DNA of 64,000 nt, from positions 25,817-89,816 of the forward strand of contig CAUJKE010000115.1 in NCBI GenBank assembly GCA_963205385.1. Direction: 5' to 3'. Positions 52,243 through 61,568 of the stretch are shown one piece after another (within the stretch, counting starts at the first letter, position 1; each line of letters begins with the position of its first letter). Below the pieces are notes generated by a model. That model made no database searches and was not told where the DNA came from. It worked only from the letters and a program-made list of their open reading frames with translations. The position numbers and the translations under genes are program-made. The stretch comes from Planctomycetota bacterium. GTDB lineage: Bacteria > Planctomycetota > Planctomycetia > Pirellulales > Pirellulaceae.

Positions 52243-53325
52243 TCACGCCGTCTGTTCCGCCAGCTTCAAGAACAGCATCTCAATTGCCAGGCGGGCGCGG
52301 TCGCGCTGCGAATGCGAACCTTTGAGTGAGAGGTCGGCTTCGAGCAGCCACTGATACAGCTTGACGGCCCGGCGGCGGGTGATTTTTTTGAGTTGCTCTT
52401 GGGCCCGCTCGTTCGCGCCAGGCGGGAAGTTGCGTACGCCGGCCTGTTCGAGCGCTTTGCCCAGCGTGAGGCGGGCCTGGCGGCGCTCGCTGGCTTCGTA
52501 AATCCGCGTCGCGGTCGCGAAGCGGCGGAGCGACCACGAGATTTGTCCGAAGATCGCTTGCGGTTCCGACCCGCTGCGGAGTAAATGATCGAGCTCGGTC
52601 AGTCCCGCGGCGGCCTTGCCAGCGGCCACGTCGTCGAGCATCTGCCACGCGGTCCGCATCCGCCACCCGCCGACGACTTCCTTCACCAGCGTCGGCGAAA
52701 CTTTGCCGCCGGGCTTCACAAACAGTGCGAGCTTGCCGAGGTCTTGATCCATCACGCCGAGATGCGGGCCAACGATCTGCACGAGCTCATCCGCCGCGGC
52801 CCCTTCGAGGACGATGTTGTGCCGCGACTTGCCCCACGCGATAAGCCACTTGCTAATCTTCGGAACATCGGGGTCTTTGTTGCGCGCGCCGGTCGGGACG
52901 GCGCATTGCACTTGCCGGCCGTGGGCGTCGATGGCCTTGTAGAGCTTGGTGTTGGACGGCCAGCTATCGACCGCGAGCATGAGGATCGCCGTGGACTTGG
53001 GCTTGGCGACATAATCCTCAAGCTTCGCCCGATGCTCGGTGACGAAGCCATCCGCGTCCTCAAGCATCACCAGGCGCTGGCCGCCACCACCAAAGAGCGA
53101 CCCCGTGGAAAGCTCATCGCTCACATCCCGCCACGGCGTTTTCGGGCCGAACGTCGTCAGTTGAACGTCGTCTCGCCCCGCCGCCAGGCGTTCGCGGAGC
53201 TTGGCGAGCACCAACGAGCGCAAGAACGATTCATCCCCCATCAGCACAATCACCGCCGCCGGGGGATACTTCTCCGGGGCCGCGAGGTAGTCAAAGGCAT
53301 GCACAGTATGCGACATGTCGGCCAA
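52243..53325 (-). CDS. holA: DNA polymerase III subunit delta
   Basis: The 360-residue product fits HolA: an N-terminal ATPase-like domain (AVIVLMGDESFLRSLVLAKL) without a Walker A Lys, a lid and a C-terminal collar domain (GSEPQAIFGQISWSLRRFATATR). It opens the sliding clamp as part of the clamp loader. Start ATG 53325 (or 53316) gives the family length. It is convergent with the Tat-exported protein. Confidence 0.9.
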   Translation of the reverse strand: MADMSHTVHAFDYLAAPEKYPPAAVIVLMGDESFLRSLVLAKLRERLAAGRDDVQLTTFGPKTPWRDVSDELSTGSLFGGGGQRLVMLEDADGFVTEHRAKLEDYVAKPKSTAILMLAVDSWPSNTKLYKAIDAHGRQVQCAVPTGARNKDPDVPKISKWLIAWGKSRHNIVLEGAAADELVQIVGPHLGVMDQDLGKLALFVKPGGKVSPTLVKEVVGGWRMRTAWQMLDDVAAGKAAAGLTELDHLLRSGSEPQAIFGQISWSLRRFATATRIYEASERRQARLTLGKALEQAGVRNFPPGANERAQEQLKKITRRRAVKLYQWLLEADLSLKGSHSQRDRARLAIEMLFLKLAEQTA

Positions 53326-53766
53326 TGTAACCCTTTGTCCGGCAGGCGAAAAGCACAGCGGGCGAAACAGCCACCAAGGGGTGGTTCGTGACTGAAGGCG
53401 AATTTTCAGGCAAACGGATGGTTTGTTGTAAGTGGCTTATAACAAATACGTTACGTACATTTCGTTGGAGCGAGAGGAGTGCGCGCAGGGCCTAATAATC
53501 GCCGCTGATGGAGGGGAGGGGGGATTTTTTACCACGAAGTCACGAAGGCACGAAGAAGAAGGGAGAAGGAAGAAGGAGGAGGACAGGGAGAACGGGTTTC
53601 TTTCTTATCCCCGCATCTCATCTTGTTTTGTCTTTTCTTTTCTTTCTTGTATTGTCTTTCCTTCGTGCCTTCGAGTCTTGGTGGTAAATCCGTCTTCGTC
53701 AAGTTGCCAATCGCGGCCGCTTTCTCGCGCTGACGCATTCGCAATAGTCGCGTTCGCTCCCGGCGG
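53326..53766. other. Gene-free stretch with an imperfect inverted-repeat element
   Basis: Bases 53525-53692 contain an inverted-repeat element (see that entry). Translated frames read as TKSRRHEEE-type strings, a known spurious product of such elements. The part before 53520 shows nothing else recognisable. Confidence 0.6.
53525..53692. repeat. Inverted-repeat element (CACGAAG type)
   Basis: Left end TTTTTTACCACGAAGTCACG and AAGGCACGAAG (53525-53557); right end CCTTCGTGCCTTCGAGTC and TTGGTGGTAAAT (53658-53689), which is its imperfect inverse complement over about 33 bp. The middle is a purine-rich run on one half and a pyrimidine-rich run on the other, so the whole may fold as one long hairpin. 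It resembles widespread planctomycete intergenic elements of the MITE or REP type. Confidence 0.65.
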
Positions 53767-54600
53767 CTAATGGTACAAGAACAGCGGTACGCTGGTGCGC
53801 TGAATGGTGTGCCTGGTGGTTGAGCCGAATAGCCATTCCGCGATGCCGGAGTGGCCGTAAGCGCCCATCACAATCAGGCCGGCTTTTCGTCCCAAGGCTT
53901 CGTCGAGAATGATCTGGCTGGGAGGGTCGCCGCTGAGGAGGGCCACATGGTGGGCGCGCACGCCGTGGAAGTCGAGAAACTCGACGGCGCGCTGCGCGAT
54001 TTTGCTGGCAACGATGCGGTCCTGGGGGTCAATCGCCAAGACGTGGACGCGGCCGCTTTCCAAGAGTCCCGTCGCCACCGCGGCCTGAAGCGCGCGGGCC
54101 GCCGAGGCGCTGCCGTCGTAGGCCACCAGAACATCTTCGCCGCCGACATTGACCTCCGGCACCGCGACAACGGGGCGGGGCGGGTTGCGGAGCAATTTGT
54201 GCAAAGTCTGGCACGCGCGGGTCGAGGATTCGAACTCGAAATGGGTCTCTTGCCCGAGCACGATCACATCGTAGCGTTGGGCCTCGATGGCGATTTGCTC
54301 TGCCGGCAAGCCCATGTCTTCGAGCAGTTTATGCGAGACTTGGGCCTCCGTCGCGCGGAGCGCGAATTTGGAGAGCAACTGATCGCACCGCTCGCGGGCA
54401 TCGTGCAGCAGGAGATCGTAGGCCACCTTGTAACTGGGATGGAGTTGCTCGGGGAGCGTCCGATCGCGCAGCATCGGTTCGCAGATGACCGCCACGCCGG
54501 TCAGCAGGCAATCGAAACGCCGCGCCCACGCGATACCGAGTTCAACGGCGGCGGCGCTGAATTTGGAATCGTCTAGCCCGACGAGTATCGACTTGAGCAT
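53767..54600 (-). CDS. Tandem universal stress protein
   Basis: The 277-residue product has two Usp domains: residues 1-140 (MLKSILVGLDDSKFSAAAVELG) and 145-277 (DVLVAYDGSASAARALQAAV). The second domain ends with the ATP-binding motif GAYGHSGIAEWLFGS, G-x2-G-x9-GS, whereas the first has a degenerate version, so only the C-terminal half is expected to bind ATP. Start ATG 54600 is chosen over a GTG 9 nt upstream. It lies 15 nt from the esterase fusion on the same strand. Confidence 0.9.
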   Translation of the reverse strand: MLKSILVGLDDSKFSAAAVELGIAWARRFDCLLTGVAVICEPMLRDRTLPEQLHPSYKVAYDLLLHDARERCDQLLSKFALRATEAQVSHKLLEDMGLPAEQIAIEAQRYDVIVLGQETHFEFESSTRACQTLHKLLRNPPRPVVAVPEVNVGGEDVLVAYDGSASAARALQAAVATGLLESGRVHVLAIDPQDRIVASKIAQRAVEFLDFHGVRAHHVALLSGDPPSQIILDEALGRKAGLIVMGAYGHSGIAEWLFGSTTRHTIQRTSVPLFLYH

Positions 54601-54615
54601 GAAGGCCACTTTCTG

Positions 54616-56835
54616 TTACTTGAGTTGTTGGTCCAACCAATCATACACTTCTTGCCGAATCTCGGGAGGGAAGTCGTGGGCGCAAGCGGGGTAGCGGGCG
54701 ACGAGATGCTTGGGCTGGCCGAGCAAGTCGTAGACTTTTTGTGCTTCGGCGACCGCCTTCTTCACGCCGGTGACAGCGAAGTTATCGTCGTTCAGCGGCG
54801 CGTTGATGAACACCGGTCGCGGGGCGAGCGCGCCGAGGACTTCATAAAAGTCGAACGGCATCTGGTCGGGATCGCTCGCGTACCGCTCACGAATGCGGGG
54901 CATGTACCGATCCTGCGTCCACCCCTTCAAGTCGCCGTTGTAATAATCGTGAAACGGCGTGAAACCGCAACTCGTGACCACGCACTTGATCCGCTGATCG
55001 AAGCACGCCGTGAACATGCCGTTATGCCCGCCCAGCGAATGGCCAATGACGCCGATGCGATCGGGATCGACGTACGGCAGCGATTCGAGCGCGTCCAGGC
55101 AACGGATATTATCCCAAATGGCTTTCATCGTGCCGGATTGGTAGTGCGAATGCGTCGTCTTGAGATCGAACGGGTTCTCGCCCATCGTGGGATAATCGGG
55201 GCAAATGCAGACGTAGCCGCGCTCGGCGAGTTCGCGGGCGTACGCGCGATTTTCCTTTTCTTCTTCGCCGGTAACGATCTTCTTGCCGTGGGGGATCGAA
55301 GTCGGATGCAAGCAGAGCATCGCGGGCGCTCGTTGGTTCGTTCCCTCCATCACGCTCGTGGGGACGAGTACGGTCACGTTCAGGGAGTCATTGTCGTTGG
55401 CGCGGCTCTTCAGGCGGGCGGAGAATTGACCATATTTCTCGTGAGCAACGGTCTTATCACCCCAGACAATTTCCGTCGCCCGCGCGCGCGACGAGGGCAA
55501 CGCGCCCACCACTTGTTCCATCGAGCGGAGGACATGCCAGCGCCGCTGCGCCCATTCGAGCGGCGTCTTGACGGGCCGCAAGTCACCGGCGGCAGTGGCA
55601 TAGACCAGCAGTTGTTGGTGATTGGCATATGCGCCGAGTGCTGCGGTGCTGGGCTGGTCGGGCATGACGTGGGCCTGGTTGACGAGCAAGTTCTCAAACA
55701 GATACAGCCCATTGCGACTCGGCGCGAGGAGGTCGAGATCGCCATCGCCGTCGATGTCGATCGTCTTACCATCAAGATCGATTCCCGCCGGTCCTGGCTC
55801 TTGAATCGGAAACCGGGTCCATGTTTTGTGTTGGGCGTCGTACTTGTACCAATAGATAACGAGCGGATCGTACTCGCCTGGATCGTTCCCCTCATGCCCC
55901 ATGTACCGCTTGCCGGCGATGAGATCGAGCGCACCGTCGTTGTCGATATCGGCGAGGATGGGGGCGTGACATTGGGACCAGGAAGTATCGAGCGGCGCGA
56001 GTTCGAGCGACTGCAAGGATTCGTAACTCTTGGTGTTCGCCGTGTAGACACCGGTGCGATGGCCGCGTCCCCAAATCAAGAGCGTATCTTGATGGGGGAG
56101 CGTGAGCGCATGAATGGGAACGCTCGCATCGGCATGCAGGCGACGAACGTGCTCCTGATCGCCAAACAGGCGAAAGGCCCAGCGGCCTGCGCGAGGGTCG
56201 CGGGGACGAGCGAAGATTCCGCGCGTCGTGATGAGCTCGCCTGTGGCGTTGTCCCAGCCAATTCCGTGCCCCGCGACTTCTTGTGGCAAGTCATGTTTCA
56301 GCCACTTTGGCGCCAGCGTGCCGCCAGCTCGATGTTCTGGCGCGTATTCATACCATGCCGCGAAGTCCGTGCCGTTGGGAAGGATGTCCAAATCACCGTC
56401 GCCGTCGAGATCGTGCAGGCGGCCGGTTTCGCTGTGGCCGGGCTTGTCGATGATGTGGGCGATCCAATCTTGCTGGCCGAGTTTTTCGCCTGGATGCTCG
56501 ATCCAGTAAATGGTCTCGCTGCGATAGTTCACGCTGATGATGTCGAGCCAACCGTCGCCGTTGCAATCCATGGGCAAGTTGGAATAGTCGTCGAATCGCC
56601 CGCGAATGATCTCGACGTCGCGGACTTTGTGTTGTTTCCAGGTCGGCGCTTCATACCACCAGCCGCCGCTGAAGATGTCGAGGTCGCCATCATGATCGAT
56701 ATCAAACGCCGCGCAAGCGGGGAACTCGCTCTGCGCGTTGATGGTGTGCATTTTCCACGCGACTTCGGCGGCGACGCTACTGGAAGCGCAGGTCAGCAAG
56801 CAGGAAGCAAGTACGAGGGAAAGGAACGTTTTCAT
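54616..56835 (-). CDS. Secreted fusion of FG-GAP repeats with an acetyl-xylan-esterase-like hydrolase
   Basis: The 739-residue product has a signal peptide (FLSLVLASCLLTCASSSVAA) and then at least five Ca2+-binding DxDxDG-type repeats (DIDHDGDLDIF, DCNGDGWLDII, DLDGDGDLDIL, DIDNDGALDLI and DIDGDGDLDLL), the FG-GAP/VCBS beta-propeller. The C-terminal 240 residues are an alpha/beta hydrolase with the nucleophile elbow GVIGHSLGGHNG (Ser near 599) and a late His (PACAHDFPP), as in acetyl xylan esterase or dienelactone-hydrolase-like proteins. The propeller may bind polysaccharide. It shares a transcription unit with the Usp gene. Confidence 0.85.
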   Translation of the reverse strand: MKTFLSLVLASCLLTCASSSVAAEVAWKMHTINAQSEFPACAAFDIDHDGDLDIFSGGWWYEAPTWKQHKVRDVEIIRGRFDDYSNLPMDCNGDGWLDIISVNYRSETIYWIEHPGEKLGQQDWIAHIIDKPGHSETGRLHDLDGDGDLDILPNGTDFAAWYEYAPEHRAGGTLAPKWLKHDLPQEVAGHGIGWDNATGELITTRGIFARPRDPRAGRWAFRLFGDQEHVRRLHADASVPIHALTLPHQDTLLIWGRGHRTGVYTANTKSYESLQSLELAPLDTSWSQCHAPILADIDNDGALDLIAGKRYMGHEGNDPGEYDPLVIYWYKYDAQHKTWTRFPIQEPGPAGIDLDGKTIDIDGDGDLDLLAPSRNGLYLFENLLVNQAHVMPDQPSTAALGAYANHQQLLVYATAAGDLRPVKTPLEWAQRRWHVLRSMEQVVGALPSSRARATEIVWGDKTVAHEKYGQFSARLKSRANDNDSLNVTVLVPTSVMEGTNQRAPAMLCLHPTSIPHGKKIVTGEEEKENRAYARELAERGYVCICPDYPTMGENPFDLKTTHSHYQSGTMKAIWDNIRCLDALESLPYVDPDRIGVIGHSLGGHNGMFTACFDQRIKCVVTSCGFTPFHDYYNGDLKGWTQDRYMPRIRERYASDPDQMPFDFYEVLGALAPRPVFINAPLNDDNFAVTGVKKAVAEAQKVYDLLGQPKHLVARYPACAHDFPPEIRQEVYDWLDQQLK

Positions 56836-56909
56836 GGAAAAGTCTCAAGGTTCGTGTCGGCAACTCGCAGTGCGCGATGCAATCCTCACGGGGTGCGCGA
56901 AGTCTACGT

Positions 56910-57665
56910 CTACGGCGTGTCTTTCGCTGCGTGGCGCAATTCATTATGCACGCGGGCGACGTCCCACATGTAGTGGCCAATTTTGTGCGTTTCAGCGGCC
57001 TGAACATGCCTGGCGGCGAGCGCCGGCTGGCCCGTCGCTTCATACCACAGTCCCACATAAAGATGGGCATAAAACAAGCGCGAATTCTTGGCGGCTTCCG
57101 AAGGGGCGTCGGCGCTCGCGGCCTTCAGCACATCTTCCGGCTTCAACTTGCCGCGATACAGGTCATAGATCTCCATCATCGGAACGCGGGCATCGTTTTG
57201 GATCGGGAGCATGGTTTTCTGCGCCTCGGCGACCCCCTTGTCGCGGGCGACACACAGATACCGCCAGACCGAATTCTCGACATCGTTGTCGTGATAGGTT
57301 TGATACAGTTCAAATTGCTTCGCGCCGGCGGCGAAGTCGCCTGCGTAGTAGAGCGCGATGCCGCGCTCCCATTGCTGCGGAGCGAACTTGGGAGCGAGCT
57401 TGATGTAGTGATCAAAATCCGCCACCGCTAGTTTCACTTTGCCAAGGCAGAAGTAGGTTCGCGCGCGCCAGTAGTAGGCTTCCGCCAAGGCTGGGTTCTG
57501 CTGGATGGCTGCATCGAAGGCGTCGAGCGCGGCAGAGTAGGCGCGCGTCTCCGCTTGCTCCATCCCTTCGCGGAGGAGTTCTTCACCGCCCTCCGCCGCG
57601 GACGAAATGGGGACGATTCCGCCGATGAGAATGAGCCCGGCAACCAGCCAACGGAAACGATTCAT
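56910..57665 (-). CDS. Secreted TPR-repeat protein, NlpI-like
   Basis: The 251-residue product has a signal peptide (RWLVAGLILIGGIVPISSA) and helical tetratricopeptide repeats (AYSAALDAFDAAIQQNPALA, WRARTYFCLGKVKLAVADF and IALYYAGDFAAGAKQFE) followed by a region like the C-terminus of NlpI (KIGHYMWDVARVHNEL). It probably acts as a periplasmic adaptor. It ends 74 bp upstream of the esterase fusion on the same strand and may be in one operon with it. Confidence 0.82.
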   Translation of the reverse strand: MNRFRWLVAGLILIGGIVPISSAAEGGEELLREGMEQAETRAYSAALDAFDAAIQQNPALAEAYYWRARTYFCLGKVKLAVADFDHYIKLAPKFAPQQWERGIALYYAGDFAAGAKQFELYQTYHDNDVENSVWRYLCVARDKGVAEAQKTMLPIQNDARVPMMEIYDLYRGKLKPEDVLKAASADAPSEAAKNSRLFYAHLYVGLWYEATGQPALAARHVQAAETHKIGHYMWDVARVHNELRHAAKDTP

Positions 57666-58115
57666 GAGGTGCTACCAATCTGCATGCGTTGATGATCCCG
57701 CGGACGCTAGCAGCGCGGGGCGGTGTCCTTATTTTGGCCAGAACCGATGCGCGTGTTGCTCATCATGAGACGAAGGCGTGTCTCAAATCAAGACGCCAGT
57801 CTCAATTCAAGACAATGGCTGGACAAATTTCTCTTCACAAATAGGTGTTGTCACAACAAACGGCCGGCGCTTAAGCCGATGCCCCGGCGCAACTTGGGAG
57901 TTTCTTGAGCGGAAAATATCGGAATTTCTCATACCGGCGGCATCGCCTTTGCACCTATTGTTACGCATCGCACGGCAGAGGAACAGCAGCGCGGTGCTGC
58001 AATCTGACGCGTGTCGAAAGCCAGGCGAGCTTCACAGACGGCTGCCTGGTGTATTTTTAGTGACGGGTGCTAGCAAGCGACCCAGTCGCGCAGTGCTTGT
58101 CATGGAGGAATGGTT
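57666..58115. other. Long upstream region of csrA
   Basis: No gene is seen between the TPR gene and csrA, which diverge here. It holds AT-rich tracts and a half palindrome GTGCTAGCA at 58067-58075. Bases 58104-58109 (GGAGGA) form the ribosome binding site of csrA and also carry two GGA motifs, the kind recognised by CsrA itself. No promoter consensus stands out. Confidence 0.5.
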
Positions 58116-58376
58116 ATGTTGGTTTTGAGTCGCAAAGTCGGGGAACAACTGGTCATCGGCGGCAATATTCGCGTGGTGGTGCACCGCATCTCCGGCAATC
58201 GGGTGACGATCGGCATCGAAGCCCCTGACGACGTGCGCATCGTTCGCGGCGAACTTGAACTGCACGAAGCGGAATTGTCCCGTTTAGAAGCCGAAGAGGC
58301 GGCGGCCGAATATGCAGGCCGCTTTGCCCACGATGACACGGCCGTAGCGACGCTCCCTCGTCGTCGAGTCCGTTAA
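58116..58376 (+). CDS. csrA: Carbon storage regulator CsrA, extended form
   Basis: The 86-residue product begins MLVLSRKVGEQLVIGG and has the VTIGIEAPDDVRIVRGEL RNA-binding region of CsrA, with the conserved Arg of RNA contact. A C-terminal extension of about 30 residues (EAEEAAAEYAGRFAHDD, ending RRRVR) is longer than in E. coli. It binds GGA-bearing mRNA leaders and controls translation. GGAGGA 7 nt upstream supports ATG 58116; an ATG at 58110 is too close to it. The GGA repeats at the RBS allow autoregulation, an inference. Confidence 0.92.
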   Translation: MLVLSRKVGEQLVIGGNIRVVVHRISGNRVTIGIEAPDDVRIVRGELELHEAELSRLEAEEAAAEYAGRFAHDDTAVATLPRRRVR

Positions 58377-58453
58377 CACCCGGGCCCTGTCAGCGTGGAA
58401 CGTGACTCGGTTTGACTGTCTGGCGAGTATTCGCAAGCGCCGATGCTCGGGTA

Positions 58454-59164
58454 TCAGCAGTTCGGATTCGCGCAAGACAGTCGAATCGAGGTCACGCTGA
58501 TCTTGCCATCGAAGCACTCGGCGACATCGGTGCCAGCGCTCCGCGCGCGGTCGTGATAAACGCCACTGAAGTGCCAGCGCCCGTCGCGTAAGTCGTAAGC
58601 GATCGCGAGCGGACTAGGATCGAGTTCGCAATCGGAAATCTCAGGCAGTGTGTTATCCGCGAGCGTTTCAGGATCGGGGTAGTTCACATTCCAAAAGGAA
58701 CCGCCGGGGAGCTTTCGCGCGTGTAACATTTGCACGATGTGCGACGTCCATGCGACGATTCGCGCGGGTTGGAGCGTGGAACCACGACGACGATATTGTG
58801 AGAGCGCCATGGCCGGTCGTCCAAAGATGGCCGCTTCCCGCGCGGCCGCGACGGTTCCGGAATGCCACACATCAACGCCGAGGTTGCCGCCATCGTTCAC
58901 GCCACTGAGGATCAGATCGACATCCGGGGCAATATGAAAGAGCGCGAGCCGAACGCAATCAGCAGGCGTGCCATCGACTGCGAAGCGATTGGGGCCGCGC
59001 TCTTCAACATGCAGCGGCCGCGACGTGGTCGTTTGATGACTGCAACCGGACTGGTGCTGATGCGGCGCGACAATGATGGTCTCCCCCAGCGATTGCACTG
59101 CTTCCGCGAGCGCCGCAATCCCAGGGGCATCGATGCCGTCATCGTTGGTAAGCAGGATTTTCAT
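58454..59164 (-). CDS. surE: 5'/3'-nucleotidase SurE
   Basis: The 236-residue product is a clear SurE: TNDDGIDAPG with the metal-binding Asp8 and Asp9, HQSGCSHQTT with the Ser and His, and LSGVNDGGNLGVDVWHSGTV. It removes phosphate from nucleoside 5'- and 3'-monophosphates as a stationary-phase survival factor. It is 25 nt downstream of the DegT-family gene on the same strand and is probably cotranscribed with it. Confidence 0.94.
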   Translation of the reverse strand: MKILLTNDDGIDAPGIAALAEAVQSLGETIIVAPHQHQSGCSHQTTTSRPLHVEERGPNRFAVDGTPADCVRLALFHIAPDVDLILSGVNDGGNLGVDVWHSGTVAAAREAAIFGRPAMALSQYRRRGSTLQPARIVAWTSHIVQMLHARKLPGGSFWNVNYPDPETLADNTLPEISDCELDPSPLAIAYDLRDGRWHFSGVYHDRARSAGTDVAECFDGKISVTSIRLSCANPNC

Positions 59165-59189
59165 AGGCAGATTTTCGTGGACGGATTAT

Positions 59190-60329
59190 TTATTGCAATG
59201 CTGTGAGGACTTTGCGCAATGCCAAGACGACGCGGTCAACAGTTTCCGTAGACGACAACAACACCGGATGATGCAAGAGCACCGTTGCTTCCGCCGCCTC
59301 GCGACTATGCGGCAGGTTGCCGACGCGGCGACAGCGCGTCGCGGACCGGCCAACAAAGCTGCGAAACCCGGCGCCGATCGCGACCCCTTCGGCTTGCATC
59401 GCGGCCACAAAACTTTCGCGAGGCGCGCCGTCAAGCGTAGCGGGGGCGTAACTCCACGCAAATTTATAGTAGCCTGACGAGCCGCGTTCAGGCGGTGACG
59501 TCACAGGGATCAGGCCGGGCAAAGCGGCGGTCAACATTCGCAGTCGCGTGGCGTTTGCGAGGCGGAGGGCGTTATCAACAGGAAGTCGCCGTAACTGCGG
59601 GCAGAGCACGGCCGCTTGAAGCTCCGAGAGCGGAAAGGCGTTGTTGCCTCGCTCGCACGCGATCTTCGCCCGCTGCGCGATTTGCGCATCGTTGGTGACA
59701 ATCGCGCCCCCGCGGCCGGCGGTGAGTAACTTGCTGCCGCCAAAACTCAGGACGCCAACATCCCCCCAAGTTCCCGCCACGCGACCCTGTACTTCGCTCC
59801 CCGGCGACTGGCAAGCGTCTTCCACCACGGCGATGCCGCGCGCACGGCAGAGCGCGACCAGACGCTCCATATCAGCCACGCCACCATGCAAATGCGAAAC
59901 GAGGACGGCCTTGGTCTCTGGGGAAATCGCGGCTTCCACTTGTTCGACAGCCAGACACCAGGTGTGCGGTTCGATATCCACCAGCACCGCCCGCGCGCCA
60001 ATAGCTTCTACGGCCCGAAAATTACCGGGAAAATCGTAGCCGGCCAGGATCACTTCATCGCCGGGGCGGACCTTCACGCCGCGCAGCGCGAGTTCCACCG
60101 CGAAGGTTCCCGAGCAACAGGCCAGCGCGTGCTCGACGTGGTGAAGTTTCGTCAGTTCCGCGCACAGTTCCGCGACATGCTGGGCGTCGTACTTTCCCCA
60201 GCTCCCGTCTTCGTAAGCGGCCAGGAGCGCCGCGCGAACGTCGTCGTCGGCGCGCGGCCAGGCCGGAGGCCCCTCCGGGAATATCGGCGCGCCGCCATCC
60301 AGCGCGAGTTGTTTCAGGTCGTTGGCCAT
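59190..60329 (-). CDS. DegT/DnrJ/EryC1-family aminotransferase
   Basis: The 379-residue product is a PLP-dependent sugar aminotransferase: GTFAVELALRGVKVRPGDEV near the N-terminus, VVEDACQSPGSEVQGRVAG with the PLP-contacting Asp, and the Schiff-base Lys in SFGGSKLLTAGRGGAIV. Family members act on nucleotide-linked keto sugars for envelope polysaccharide or on other keto substrates. Here no sugar-nucleotide genes are adjacent, so the substrate is open. It precedes surE in a two-gene unit and diverges from the CobW gene. Confidence 0.92.
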   Translation of the reverse strand: MANDLKQLALDGGAPIFPEGPPAWPRADDDVRAALLAAYEDGSWGKYDAQHVAELCAELTKLHHVEHALACCSGTFAVELALRGVKVRPGDEVILAGYDFPGNFRAVEAIGARAVLVDIEPHTWCLAVEQVEAAISPETKAVLVSHLHGGVADMERLVALCRARGIAVVEDACQSPGSEVQGRVAGTWGDVGVLSFGGSKLLTAGRGGAIVTNDAQIAQRAKIACERGNNAFPLSELQAAVLCPQLRRLPVDNALRLANATRLRMLTAALPGLIPVTSPPERGSSGYYKFAWSYAPATLDGAPRESFVAAMQAEGVAIGAGFRSFVGRSATRCRRVGNLPHSREAAEATVLLHHPVLLSSTETVDRVVLALRKVLTALQ

Positions 60330-60452
60330 TCAATCAGCGCCACGCTCGGCAGGGGATCGAGAGGATATCACGGCAAACTTGCGACGCCATCGGCCGCGGG
60401 CTACACTCAGTCGTTCTTCTAACTTAACAGCGGCAGAGGCGTAAGTGGTTCC

Positions 60453-61559
60453 ATGAAACGAATGCGATTTGTGATGATCGGTGGTTTTCTCGGTGCTGGC
60501 AAGACCACCGCGATTGCCCGCCTGGCGAAACACTACGTCGCTGCGGGGCTGAAGGTCGGCGTGGTGACGAACGATCAGGCGTACGACCTGGTCGATACGC
60601 ACTCGCTGCGGGCCCAAGGTTTTCGCGTGGGCGAAGTGCCTGGCGCCTGCTTCTGCTGCAAATTTGACGATTTAATCTCGACGGCGTCCGAGCTATCCAA
60701 GGATGAAGTTCCCGATGTGATCATCGCGGAGCCGGTGGGGAGTTGCACGGACCTGGTGGCGACCGTCATTGAGCCGCTCCGCGCGCTGCATGGCGAACGG
60801 TTTGAACTCGCCCCGCTCGCGGTGCTCCTCAAGCCGGAGCATGGCCAAAAGATTCTTCGCGGCCAGGCGGGACTCGGCTTTTCAGCCAAAGCGGCCTATA
60901 TCTTTCTGAAGCAGATTGAAGAGGCCGACATCGTGGTCATGAATAAGGTTGACAAGCTCACGACCGCCGAGCGGGAAGAACTGCTTAAGCTCCTCGCGTC
61001 GCGCTGGCCGGATAAGCGCGTTCTGGCCGTAAGCGCCAAGCAAGGGGAAAGCTTCGACGCTTTGATTGCCGCACTAGGCGAACCGGGCGATGTGCATGAG
61101 CGGTTCATGGAGGTCGATTACGACGTATATGCGCAAGGCGAAGCGGAACTCGGCTGGCTGAACTGCCAGGCAAAACTCACTGCCTCCGGTGGCGAACTGG
61201 CGCTCGACGTGATCCTCGTGCGTTTGGTCACGCTGCTCCGCGACGCGCTCAGCGAAGCCGGCGCCGAGCCGGCGCATCTCAAAGTGCTCGGTCAAATCGA
61301 CGAAGACACGGCGATCGCCAATCTCGTTGGCTCGGGTGCGGACGTCGAATTGTCCCTCGCTTCCCACGCGAAGGCGCCGGTGTTGGAATTGATTATCAAC
61401 GCCCGCGTGGCCGTGGCGCCGGAGGAACTCGAAGCGCTCGTGCGCGGGGTTGTCGGCAAGTTGGCCGACGAATTCGCGGCGACCGCGCAAATCCACGGCA
61501 TGCAACGCTTCCGTCCCGGCCGCCCGGTCCCGACACATCGGGCAAGCGCTTCGAGCTAA
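60453..61559 (+). CDS. CobW/COG0523-family GTP-binding metal chaperone
   Basis: The 368-residue product has the P-loop GGFLGAGKTT (10-19), the CxCC metal motif (Cys66, Cys68, Cys69 in GACFCC), a G-protein switch II and an NKVD motif for guanine recognition, followed by the CobW C-terminal domain. Such proteins deliver a metal such as zinc or cobalt to a target enzyme using GTP. No metal-responsive site or target gene is visible nearby. The start at 60453 gives the family's usual N-terminus. Confidence 0.9.
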   Translation: MKRMRFVMIGGFLGAGKTTAIARLAKHYVAAGLKVGVVTNDQAYDLVDTHSLRAQGFRVGEVPGACFCCKFDDLISTASELSKDEVPDVIIAEPVGSCTDLVATVIEPLRALHGERFELAPLAVLLKPEHGQKILRGQAGLGFSAKAAYIFLKQIEEADIVVMNKVDKLTTAEREELLKLLASRWPDKRVLAVSAKQGESFDALIAALGEPGDVHERFMEVDYDVYAQGEAELGWLNCQAKLTASGGELALDVILVRLVTLLRDALSEAGAEPAHLKVLGQIDEDTAIANLVGSGADVELSLASHAKAPVLELIINARVAVAPEELEALVRGVVGKLADEFAATAQIHGMQRFRPGRPVPTHRASASS

Positions 61560-61568
61560 CCCATAGTT

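Noticed and set aside
53432..53770. A 112-residue frame with TKSRRHEEE-like text.
   Set aside because: It is the translation of an inverted-repeat element; such peptides are typical spurious calls.
54215..54245. A GGATTCGAACTCGAA segment resembling a tRNA T-arm.
   Set aside because: It is inside the universal stress protein gene and there is no acceptor stem, D-arm or anticodon arm around it.
54625..56973. A 782-residue plus-strand frame opposite the FG-GAP esterase.
   Set aside because: The opposite strand encodes a signal peptide, Ca2+ repeats and a hydrolase; this frame shows none.
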